A program made the translations under genes and the position numbers. Source: Bacteroidales bacterium (GTDB lineage Bacteria; Bacteroidota; Bacteroidia; Bacteroidales; UBA932). From it: DNA of 6,672 nucleotides. Below, piece by piece: positions 1 to 5,985 of the stretch. Location: contig JAFZWC010000030.1 in assembly GCA_017617475.1 (NCBI GenBank), positions 1 through 6,672 on the forward strand, given 5' to 3'. The stretch's first letter is position 1, and each line of letters opens with the position of its first letter. The notes under the pieces are model-generated. The model made no database searches. It was not told the origin of the DNA and was given only the letters and a program-made list of their open reading frames with translations.

Positions 1-1
1 C

Positions 2-757
2 CTGATGCTCCTCAACGATTTCATCCCAGAGGAAATCGACTCCGTTGAACTGCTCCCCAACGAGGTAGACCGCTTTCGGCCCGATGATAAGAACATCATA
101 ATGGATGTCCTATGCAGAACCGTAGACGGCCGAGAATTTATATGCGAAATGCAACAAAAGAAAAAACAGTCCTTCCGAAAGCGCATGTTCTACTATGGCG
201 CCTCCATGGCGCATAGTCAGCTCAAACCCAAGCAAGCGTACGCTCTTCTAAAGCCCGTATACGTCATCTGCTTTATGGATTTTATCCTGGAGCACGAAAC
301 CGACCAACTTGTCTATCGCTATGCCATTCGGGAACAAACATCCGGAGAACCTTACGAGAATCTTCTCTCCATCATCTTCTGCGAGTTGCCACGACTAAAT
401 AAAACAAGCCTGGATGGATTAGGACCTGTTGAGAGCTGGTTTTACATTCTCAAAAATATGCGTACCTTTGCTGGGAAGCCCGAAGATATGGGGGCCCGTT
501 ATGCTGCCATTGCAAAGGCGGCCCAGATGAACGACCTTCCGGAAGCAGAGAGAATCCAATATATCCGCAATATGATCACAGAAGAAGAAAGACTGGACAT
601 AGGTGGTGCCTACTACGAAGATGGCCTTAAAGACGGGGCAAAAAAGGCGCGGAATGAAATAGTCAAGAGGATGCTTCTGGACGAAGTACCGCTTGAGACC
701 ATTTCAAAGTACACCGGTTTGACGACAGAGGCCATCCAGGCTTTATTCACAGATTAG
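2..757 (+). CDS. PD-(D/E)XK nuclease, Rpn/transposase-like family (5' end missing)
   Basis: C-terminal 251 codons of a PD-(D/E)XK nuclease of the Rpn/PDDEXK_2 type, a family linked to mobile DNA and RecA-independent recombination. The reading frame is open to the left edge (a Leu codon precedes the first visible Met), and the family normally begins with a phage- or transposon-like segment before 'LLNDFIP', so some tens of residues are missing. Counting the first visible Met as residue 1, the nuclease core is seen as D34 (in IIMDVL), then E48-M-Q50 (in FICEMQ), the D...ExQ variant typical of the family. It is followed by RMFYYGASMAHSQL (60-73) and a LKPVYVICFMDF strand (82-93). The C-terminus (229-247) resembles the short helix-turn-helix-like tail common in these proteins. 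Sampled 60-base lines contain 24-31 G+C, against 43 in a sampled rpoN line, which suggests acquisition. It converges on miaB with a 15-base overlap and has no terminator. The family is fairly sure; the biological role is not. Confidence 0.85.
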   Translation: MMLLNDFIPEEIDSVELLPNEVDRFRPDDKNIIMDVLCRTVDGREFICEMQQKKKQSFRKRMFYYGASMAHSQLKPKQAYALLKPVYVICFMDFILEHETDQLVYRYAIREQTSGEPYENLLSIIFCELPRLNKTSLDGLGPVESWFYILKNMRTFAGKPEDMGARYAAIAKAAQMNDLPEAERIQYIRNMITEEERLDIGGAYYEDGLKDGAKKARNEIVKRMLLDEVPLETISKYTGLTTEAIQALFTD

Positions 758-2056
758 CGTGGCCGAGGTGCAGTCCACTACCTTGACGGTGGTGTAGGTG
801 CCTTTGGCGCGGCCGGCGGCGGGGAATACGCACATCATGTTGTTGGAGGCGCGGCCGCAAAGCATGGCAGGGTCCCGTTTGGAGGGGCCTTCCACCAGCA
901 CTTCCAGCTGTTTGCCCACCTGGGCACGGTAACGCTCCAGGGATTTGCGGTTCTGCAGCTCGATAATCTCGTTCAGGCGGCGGTTCTTTTCATCGGCCGG
1001 GACGTCGTCCTGCATGGTGCGGTTGGCCAGGGTGCCCGGGCGGTCGGAGTAGGCGAACATGAAGGCCCAGTCAAAGCCCACGGCTTCCATGAGGCTCAAA
1101 GTATCGGCATGGTCCTGCTCCGTTTCCGTACAGAAACCGGCAATGACGTCCGTGGTGAGACCGCAGTCCGGCATCACTTCGCGGATCTTGGCCACGCGCT
1201 CCAGGTACCACTCGCGGTCGTATTTGCGGCGCATCAGGGCCAGCATGCGGGAACTGCCGCTCTGTACGGGCAGATGGATGTGCTTGCAAATATTGGGATG
1301 GGCGGCCATGGTGTAGATAACTTCGTCGGAAATGTCTTTGGGATGGGATGTGGCGAAGCGTACGCGCAGGTCCGGGGCTATTGCGGCCACCCGTTCCAGC
1401 AGATTCGCAAAGTTCACCGTCTCCGTCTCACTCTTCCACAGGTAACTGTCCACGTTCTGCCCAAGGAGCGTAACTTCCTTATAACCCCGGTTATACACGT
1501 CGCAAGCTTCGCGGACGATGGAATGGGCGTCGCGGGAACGTTCGGCCCCGCGGGTATAGGGCACCACGCAGTAGGAACAGACATTGTTGCAGCCGCGCAT
1601 GATGGAAATGAAAGCCGATATGCCGTTGCGGTCGGTTCGCACCGGCGTAATGTCGGCATAAGTCTCTTCGCGGGAAAGCATTACGTCAATCTGCGGACTG
1701 TCCGGGCCGATGGCCTCCAGCAGGCGGGGCAGGGAGCGGTAGGCGTCGGGGCCCACCACCAGGTCTACCTTGTGGGTGTCCAAAAGCTTGTCCTTGAGCC
1801 TTTCGGCCATGCAGCCCACGATGCCCACCACCAGGCCGGGCTTCCTGGCGCGCAGCTGATGGAAGACTTCGATGCGTCCCCAGATGCGCTGTTCGGCGTT
1901 GTCGCGGATGGAGCAGGTATTGGCCATCACCAGGTCGGCCTGGTCCATTTCTTCCGTCCGGACGTATCCCGCCTTTTCCAATATGGAGAAGATTACCTCG
2001 GTGTCGTTGACATTCATCTGACAGCCGTAGGTTTCAATATAGGCTTTCTTTTTCAT
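743..2056 (-). CDS. miaB: tRNA-2-methylthio-N6-dimethylallyladenosine synthase (MiaB)
   Basis: Radical-SAM methylthiotransferase that adds the 2-methylthio group to N6-isopentenyladenosine at position 37 of tRNAs reading codons that begin with U. The 437-residue length is normal. The N-terminal UPF0004 domain carries the auxiliary Fe-S ligands C12 (YGCQMN), C48 (NTCSIR) and C82 (GCMAER). The radical-SAM domain has C156-x3-C160-x2-C163 in MRGCNNVCSYC, followed by VVPYTRGAERSR. HLPVQSGSSRMLALMRR (261-277) and YSDRPGT (336-342) are typical of MiaB rather than of RimO or MtaB. A TRAM domain (about 376-437) closes the protein. I chose the ATG at 2056; an in-frame TTG at 2065 lies inside the -7 element and should not be transcribed. 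The gene diverges from the lipoprotein operon, and its last five codons overlap the nuclease gene on the other strand. By family knowledge the substrate needs MiaA, which is not in this window. Confidence 0.96.
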   Translation of the reverse strand: MKKKAYIETYGCQMNVNDTEVIFSILEKAGYVRTEEMDQADLVMANTCSIRDNAEQRIWGRIEVFHQLRARKPGLVVGIVGCMAERLKDKLLDTHKVDLVVGPDAYRSLPRLLEAIGPDSPQIDVMLSREETYADITPVRTDRNGISAFISIMRGCNNVCSYCVVPYTRGAERSRDAHSIVREACDVYNRGYKEVTLLGQNVDSYLWKSETETVNFANLLERVAAIAPDLRVRFATSHPKDISDEVIYTMAAHPNICKHIHLPVQSGSSRMLALMRRKYDREWYLERVAKIREVMPDCGLTTDVIAGFCTETEQDHADTLSLMEAVGFDWAFMFAYSDRPGTLANRTMQDDVPADEKNRRLNEIIELQNRKSLERYRAQVGKQLEVLVEGPSKRDPAMLCGRASNNMMCVFPAAGRAKGTYTTVKVVDCTSATLICE

Positions 2057-2062
2057 AGGGTG

Positions 2063-2070
2063 CAAAGATA
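2063..2070 (-). promoter_or_regulatory. Promoter -7 element of miaB
   Basis: On the minus strand this reads TATCTTTG, an exact match to the Bacteroidetes TAnnTTTG element. Six bases separate it from the miaB ATG, so a start about 5-7 nt downstream would give a leaderless or nearly leaderless mRNA. No convincing TTG is seen at the -33 distance. Identification rests on the motif and its position. Confidence 0.7.
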
Positions 2071-2084
2071 CGAAAAAAAATCAC

Positions 2085-2092
2085 TACCTTTG
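2085..2092 (+). promoter_or_regulatory. Promoter -7 element of the lipoprotein-SPOR-rpoN operon
   Basis: Reads TACCTTTG, matching TAnnTTTG, five bases before the ATG at 2098. Only 14 bp separate it from the opposing miaB -7 element, so the two promoters overlap. The expected -33 zone falls on the miaB -7 element and has only a weak TGC in place of TTG. It is the only promoter candidate I see for the three genes that follow. Confidence 0.7.
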
Positions 2093-2097
2093 TGTTT

Positions 2098-2568
2098 ATG
2101 AAAACTTGGAAGCAAATCGGCATCTTTCTTGTAGCGGCGCTCGTCGCCTGCTCCTGCGGCGTGTCTAAAGTGAAGGATATTTCCCTCACTTCCGTGGGCA
2201 TCCAGTACATTGTTCCCACATCGGCCCGCTCCATGGACGCAAAGCTGGAGCTGGGAATCAACAACCCGGCCATGGGCTTCGCCGTCCAGGAAGTGACGGG
2301 CACGGTGCGTTACAATGAGAAAGAACTTGCACACTTTATCACTGGGCCCATGCAACTGGAGGCAAAGTCTGAACAGGTGTACGAGCTTCCCTGCACCGTC
2401 ACGCTGGCCGAAGGCGCCTCGCTGCTGGACATCCTCATAGTTGCCTCCAAGGGCAACCTGAAAGGATTGAAGGCCGATGTGGACGTCCAGGCCGCCCTCA
2501 AAAAAAACGGAGTGCTCCGGGCGCCCTTCCGGTTCAGGGACCTGGACCTCCAGGAACTGTCACAATAG
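2098..2568 (+). CDS. LEA type 2 / WHy-domain lipoprotein
   Basis: Predicted 156-residue lipoprotein. A lysine-bearing N-terminus and a hydrophobic stretch (8-17) lead to a lipobox L15-V-A-C18, with a second cysteine at 20. C18 is the likely lipidated residue, placing the protein in the cell envelope. The mature part (about 28-115) has the pattern of an LEA14/WHy beta-sandwich: a VGIQYIVP strand, then KLELGINNPAMGFAVQEVTG, where the asparagine-proline after a beta strand is characteristic, followed by a short Gly-poor strand series. Bacteroidales genomes contain many such small lipoproteins of unknown function; no enzymatic residues are evident. The ATG at 2098 is preferred over the GTG at 2092, which overlaps the last base of the -7 element. 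It is first in a tight operon, six bases before the SPOR gene. The run of eight A at 2500-2507 keeps the frame (Lys-Lys-Asn). Confidence 0.82.
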   Translation: MKTWKQIGIFLVAALVACSCGVSKVKDISLTSVGIQYIVPTSARSMDAKLELGINNPAMGFAVQEVTGTVRYNEKELAHFITGPMQLEAKSEQVYELPCTVTLAEGASLLDILIVASKGNLKGLKADVDVQAALKKNGVLRAPFRFRDLDLQELSQ

Positions 2569-2574
2569 CAGATT

Positions 2575-3027
2575 ATGAAACGTATACTCCTTATATTCGG
2601 ATGTTTGCTGCTGGCCTGTGCTGGCCTGCAGGCCCAGGAAGTGTCCGCTCCTGTGGACTCGCTGCTGCTGGGTAAGAACATTTTCTCCGTCCTGGGCCCT
2701 GGTGTAAAGGTGGACCAGAGTGCCGAGGTACGGCAGGCCATGACCCAGTATGTGGGAAAGAATGCCTCCAAACCCCTTTCCGGCTACCGCATCCGCGTCT
2801 TTTACGACAATTCCCCCCAGGCCCGCACCCGTTCCGAGTCCATAGAAAACACCCTCTTGGAACAGTATCCGGGACATAAGGTTTACCGCAGTTTCGAGAG
2901 CCCCAACTACAAGGTTCTCATTGGCAATTTCCGCTCCAAGGATGAGGCGCTCCGCATTTACAATGCGCTCAAGAAAACCTACCCGACCGCCTACATCATC
3001 AAGGACAATATCGAGTATCCCCTCTAA
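2575..3027 (+). CDS. Exported SPOR-domain protein
   Basis: 150-residue exported protein with a C-terminal SPOR domain, a fold that binds peptidoglycan stripped of stem peptides, often at division sites. The signal sequence is MKRILLIFGCLLLACAGLQA. Cleavage after A20 (LQA-Q) fits signal peptidase I, but L12-L-A-C15 also resembles a lipobox, so lipidation cannot be excluded. Residues 22-65 form a linker with no recognised domain. The SPOR domain spans about 69-148: GYRIRVFYDN begins it, RSESIENTLLEQYPGHKVY forms the first helix and turn, and YKVLIGNFRSKDEALRIYNALK (112-133) is the signature strand-helix. It ends in KDNIEYP. The gene lies six bases after the lipoprotein gene, and its TAA overlaps the rpoN ATG (TAATG), so translational coupling is likely. 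No SPOR partner enzyme such as an amidase or lytic transglycosylase is encoded here. A role in the cell wall is inferred from the domain alone. Confidence 0.87.
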   Translation: MKRILLIFGCLLLACAGLQAQEVSAPVDSLLLGKNIFSVLGPGVKVDQSAEVRQAMTQYVGKNASKPLSGYRIRVFYDNSPQARTRSESIENTLLEQYPGHKVYRSFESPNYKVLIGNFRSKDEALRIYNALKKTYPTAYIIKDNIEYPL

Positions 3028-4481
3028 TGGCCGCCATCAAACAGGGACTGGAACAAAAACTCCAGCAGAAGCTTTCACCGCTCCAGATTCAGACCATAAA
3101 GCTGATCGAGATGCCGGTGCAGGCCCTGGAGCAGCATGTGCGCGAGGTGCTTAACGACAATCCCGTAGTGGACGACACGCCCCAGGGCGGTTCGGACGAC
3201 GAGCCCCGCGACGTGTCCATCTCCCAGGTGGAAGCCCAGGAGCAGAGCGGCGGTTCCCTGGAAGAGAATTACGGCCCCCAGGACGACGACATCCCGTCCT
3301 ACAACCTCCATGTGAACAACTGGGGCAAGGATGAGCGTCCGGAATACAACACCTTCTCCGTGAAGCAGAGTTTCACGCAGAGCCTTCAGGAGCAGCTGGG
3401 CTACCGCAATCTCACGGAGCATCAGCGCACCGTGGCCAGCTTCATCATCGGCTCCCTGGACGAGGACGGTTATCTGCGCAGGGACATCGAATCCCTGGTG
3501 GACGACCTCGCCTTCCGCGCCGGAGTGGAATCATCGGCCGAAGAAGTGGAGCAGATGCTCAAGATTATCCAGGAGTTCGAACCTTCGGGCGTAGGCGCAC
3601 GCGACCTCCGCGAATGCCTGCTGCTGCAGTTGGAAGACAAGAAGCGCACGCCCTCCGTAGATAACGCCATCCGCGTGCTGGAAACCCAGTTCGAGGCTTT
3701 CAAGAACCGCCATTTCCAGAAAATCATGACCCGCCTGCATCTGTCGGAAGACGAGATGAAAGGCGTCCTGGACGAGATTCGCCGCCTCAATCCCGCCCCC
3801 GGAGGCCAGATAGACGATTCCTATAACGACCAGGCCCAGCAGGTGGTGCCGGACTTCCAGCTGGATTACGAAAACGGCCAGCTCATCCTGAGCATGCCGC
3901 GCTTCTCCATCCCCGAGCTCCGCATCAACCGCAAGTACTCGGAAATCATGGAAAACGGCCGCCTCTCAGAGTCCAAGGCCGACAAGGAAGCCGCCAGCTT
4001 CGTGAAGCAGAAGATTGATTCGGCCAAGTGGTTCATCGAGGCCCTGCGCCAGCGTCAGAATACGCTGGAAAGCACCATGCGGGCCATCATCGATTTCCAG
4101 CACGACTACTTTGTGGACGGGGACGAGAGCTCCCTCAAGCCCATGGTCCTCAAAGATATTGCCGAGCGCACCGGATTTGACATTTCCACCATTTCCCGCG
4201 TGGTGAACAGCAAGTGGATTGAGACCCACTTCGGCATTTTCCCGCTCAAGTATTTCTTCTCTGAAGGCCTCGAGAACAGCGAAGGCGAGGAGGTGAGCAC
4301 CCGCGAAATCAAGAAAGTTCTCCGTGATATGGTGGACAACGAGGACAAGCACAACCCCCTCACCGACGACGAGCTGGTGGACGGCCTGGCCGCAAAGGGC
4401 TACAAAGTGGCCCGTCGCACTATAGCCAAGTACCGCGCCCTGCTGGACATTCCCAAGGCAAGGCTTCGCCGGGAACTCTAA
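3027..4481 (+). CDS. rpoN: RNA polymerase sigma-54 factor
   Basis: Sigma-54, the alternative sigma factor that directs RNA polymerase to -24/-12 promoters and needs an AAA+ activator to open DNA. It has 484 residues, a normal length. Region I is glutamine- and leucine-rich (LEQKLQQKLSPLQIQTIKLIEMPVQ lies within 8-32) and is the activator-responsive part. Region II is the acidic linker 49-88. The core-binding region begins near 115 and includes GSLDEDGYL (142-150), EPSGVGARDLRECLLLQL (185-202) and LNPAPGG (254-260). The DNA-binding helix-turn-helix is about 375-396 (LKDIAERTGFDISTISRVVN), followed by FGIFPLKYFFSEG. The RpoN box is ARRTIAKYR (462-470), close to the ARRTVAKYR consensus. The ATG overlaps the TAA of the SPOR gene by one base, so synthesis is probably coupled to it. 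No enhancer-binding protein is encoded in the window. The stop codon abuts that of upp with no terminator between them. Confidence 0.97.
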   Translation: MAAIKQGLEQKLQQKLSPLQIQTIKLIEMPVQALEQHVREVLNDNPVVDDTPQGGSDDEPRDVSISQVEAQEQSGGSLEENYGPQDDDIPSYNLHVNNWGKDERPEYNTFSVKQSFTQSLQEQLGYRNLTEHQRTVASFIIGSLDEDGYLRRDIESLVDDLAFRAGVESSAEEVEQMLKIIQEFEPSGVGARDLRECLLLQLEDKKRTPSVDNAIRVLETQFEAFKNRHFQKIMTRLHLSEDEMKGVLDEIRRLNPAPGGQIDDSYNDQAQQVVPDFQLDYENGQLILSMPRFSIPELRINRKYSEIMENGRLSESKADKEAASFVKQKIDSAKWFIEALRQRQNTLESTMRAIIDFQHDYFVDGDESSLKPMVLKDIAERTGFDISTISRVVNSKWIETHFGIFPLKYFFSEGLENSEGEEVSTREIKKVLRDMVDNEDKHNPLTDDELVDGLAAKGYKVARRTIAKYRALLDIPKARLRREL

Positions 4482-5135
4482 TTACAGTTTTTCACCAAAA
4501 GCCAGATCTCCGGCATCTCCCATGCCGGGGATAATGTAGTTGTGGCTGGTGAGCTCTTCGTCAATGGCGGCTACCCATAGGGTGTAGTTGCTGTCCAGCT
4601 TCTGGCACAGCTGGTCTACGGCGTAGCGGCTGGCGATGGGGCATACCATGTGGGTGTGGTCGGGCTGACCGCCTTCCTCTTCCAGCTTCTGAAGGGTTAC
4701 TTCCATGGAGGCGCCGGTGGCCAGCAGAGGGTCTACCAGGATGAGCGTCTTTCCTTCCAGGGAAGGGCAGGTGCAGTAGTCTGCGCGCACTTTGAAGTAA
4801 TCGCCCTTGCCGGATTTGCGGAAAGTGGCCAGGAAGGCGCTCTCGGCATGGTCAAATACGTTCAGGAGGCCTTCCTGCAGGGGCAGGCCGGCACGCAGGA
4901 TGGCCGCCAGCACCAGCCTGGTGTCCGGCGTGGAAACCTTGGCGACACCCAGGGGAGTGGTGACTTCCTTATCTGAATACGTCAGGGTCTTGGAAATCTC
5001 ATAGGCGAAGATGGCGCCCACGCGTTGCATATTGATGCGGAAGCGGAGGCGGTCTTTCTGGATGCGGGCATCGCGGATTTCGGCGATGAAGCTATTGAGA
5101 ACGGTGTTGTTCTCTCCAAGATTGACGACTTTCAT
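4482..5135 (-). CDS. upp: Uracil phosphoribosyltransferase
   Basis: Cytosolic salvage enzyme that converts uracil and PRPP to UMP and pyrophosphate. From the ATG at 5135 the protein has 217 residues, normal for the family. Visible motifs are RLRFRINMQRVG near the N-terminus, the LAAILRAGLPLQEGLL segment (77-91), the PRPP-binding loop VDPLLATGAS (134-143) and the uracil-binding C-terminal YIIPGMGDAGD (200-210). An in-frame GTG at 5162 would add nine residues, but it touches the -7 element, and the family start MK(V/I)VNLGENN matches the ATG. The gene lies 46 bases after radC on the same strand but appears to have its own promoter. It ends exactly where rpoN ends on the other strand. No permease or other pyrimidine gene is adjacent, so regulation by uracil is not indicated here. 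PyrR, another phosphoribosyltransferase, is unlikely given the GMGDAGD motif. Confidence 0.95.
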   Translation of the reverse strand: MKVVNLGENNTVLNSFIAEIRDARIQKDRLRFRINMQRVGAIFAYEISKTLTYSDKEVTTPLGVAKVSTPDTRLVLAAILRAGLPLQEGLLNVFDHAESAFLATFRKSGKGDYFKVRADYCTCPSLEGKTLILVDPLLATGASMEVTLQKLEEEGGQPDHTHMVCPIASRYAVDQLCQKLDSNYTLWVAAIDEELTSHNYIIPGMGDAGDLAFGEKL

Positions 5136-5161
5136 AGGCTGATGAATTTGGATTCCAATCA

Positions 5162-5169
5162 CAAATATA
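5162..5169 (-). promoter_or_regulatory. Promoter -7 element of upp
   Basis: The minus strand reads TATATTTG, matching TAnnTTTG. It lies 26 bases before the upp ATG, so a short leader of about 20 nt is expected, unlike the other three promoters here. The -33 zone falls in the end of radC and shows no good TTG. Seen as motif plus position only. Confidence 0.6.
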
Positions 5170-5181
5170 ATAAAATCCCCT

Positions 5182-5868
5182 TTACATCTTCACCAGCTTT
5201 TCCTCTGAAAACGAAAAAAACGAATCTTCCGCCACAATTACATGGTCCATCAGGCCGATTTCAACCGCGCGCAGCGCTTTGCGCAGGAGGTCGGTCTGGC
5301 GGATGTCGGCCTCGGAAGGGAGGGCCTGGCCGGACGGATGGTTGTGCACCAGCACCACGTGGGTGCATTGTTTCTCTATGGCCCGGCGTACGATGCGGGG
5401 CGTGTCTATGAGGGTGGTCTCCATTCGGCCTGCCGTAATCATTTCCTTGCCCAACAGGTAATTGGCCCGGTTCAGGTAGAGGATCCAGGATTCTTCGTGG
5501 TCCAGGTTCTTGAGCACGGGAAGCATAATCTGGTATACCAGTTCCGGCGTGGTGATGGAGCGTTTGTCCATGAGGGAGATTTCTTCAAAGCAGCGTCGGC
5601 CCAGTTCCAGCGCAGCGGCTATCCCTATGGCGCGCACTTCCCCCACGCCTTTCTGTTCCATGAGCTTCTCCAGAGGCATGGCTCCCAGAAGAGTGAGCCT
5701 TCCGCCGGCGCAGACCATGAGTTCCTGCGCAACCTCCATCACGTTCTTTCCGCCGGTTCCGCTCCCCAGGAGGATGGCCAGCAGCTCGGCGTTGGAGAGC
5801 GATTTGGCTCCCCTCAGACGTAATTTCTCCCGCGGACGTTCGTCGGCGACCATGTCGAGTATTTTCAT
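5182..5868 (-). CDS. radC: RadC family JAB/MPN-domain protein
   Basis: 228-residue RadC (UPF0758) protein. The N-terminal part contains ERPREKLRLRGAKSLSNAELLAILL (10-34) and a helix-hairpin-helix-like DNA-contacting segment (about 70-92, EQKGVGEVRAIGIAAALELGRR). The C-terminal JAB/JAMM metalloprotease-like domain has the zinc motif H175-N-H177-P-S-G with D188 in PSEADIRQ, and a candidate catalytic glutamate at 125 or 126 (HEESWILYLN). All expected metal ligands are present. Its biochemical role is unresolved; the old link to DNA repair in E. coli came from a misassigned allele, and homologues often accompany mobile DNA. I chose the ATG at 5868; the TTG at 5877 lies inside the -7 element. The full length with both domains and the GC-rich coding suggest a chromosomal rather than a mobile copy. 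It is followed by upp after 46 bases on the same strand. Confidence 0.93.
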   Translation of the reverse strand: MKILDMVADERPREKLRLRGAKSLSNAELLAILLGSGTGGKNVMEVAQELMVCAGGRLTLLGAMPLEKLMEQKGVGEVRAIGIAAALELGRRCFEEISLMDKRSITTPELVYQIMLPVLKNLDHEESWILYLNRANYLLGKEMITAGRMETTLIDTPRIVRRAIEKQCTHVVLVHNHPSGQALPSEADIRQTDLLRKALRAVEIGLMDHVIVAEDSFFSFSEEKLVKM

Positions 5869-5874
5869 GGGAAC

Positions 5875-5903
5875 CAAATATAGGATACAAAAAAGTAAAA
5901 CAA
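5875..5903 (-). promoter_or_regulatory. Promoter of radC (-33 and -7 elements)
   Basis: On the minus strand a TTG (5903-5901) is followed after 18 bases by TATATTTG (5882-5875), close to the Bacteroidetes TTG-N19-ish-TAnnTTTG pattern. Six bases separate the -7 element from the radC ATG, again implying a leaderless or nearly leaderless mRNA. The TTG lies in the downstream arm of the terminator stem of the preceding gene. Confidence 0.65.
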
Positions 5904-5933
5904 CACAATCGGTGAAAAGATTGTGTTGTTTTA
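5896..5933 (-). terminator. Rho-independent terminator after the carboxyltransferase gene
   Basis: A perfect inverted repeat: arms 5896-5910 and 5919-5933 (15 bp each, core AACACAATC / GATTGTGTT) around an 8-base loop, GGTGAAAA on the + strand. On the minus strand the stem is followed by TTTTTT after an AC interruption. It lies 52 bases beyond the stop codon at 5986. The stem is AU-rich, and its outer pairs are A-U, so the U tract is partly in the arm. On the + strand no gene ends here, so the minus strand is its likely direction. Confidence 0.85.
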
Positions 5934-5985
5934 GGGGGTATTTTGTGGGTTTTACCCGATTATTCGGAAGAAAAAATGCTGTTTC

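Noticed and set aside
1109..2101. A 330-codon open frame on the + strand antisense to miaB
   Set aside because: It lies wholly over a clearly real, motif-complete miaB gene, shows no recognisable domain, and is His/Gly/Val-rich, as expected from reverse reading of GC-rich codons.
2502..2508. A-AAA-AAC heptamer in frame in the lipoprotein gene, a possible -1 frameshift site; the -1 frame stays open for about 50 codons into the SPOR gene
   Set aside because: The Lys-Lys-Asn reading is ordinary, the -1 product is a Pro/Gly-rich sequence without a domain, and no stimulatory stem-loop is evident downstream.
5214..5221. A-rich run near the 3' end of radC as a possible terminator or slippage site
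   Set aside because: It encodes the conserved-looking Phe-Phe-Ser-Phe tail in frame and has no adjacent stem.
5947..5967. Two small hairpins (GGGT/ACCC and CCGA/TCGG) between the carboxyltransferase stop and the terminator
   Set aside because: Each has only four base pairs, and the stems are close enough to compete; this is within chance expectation next to a 15-bp terminator.
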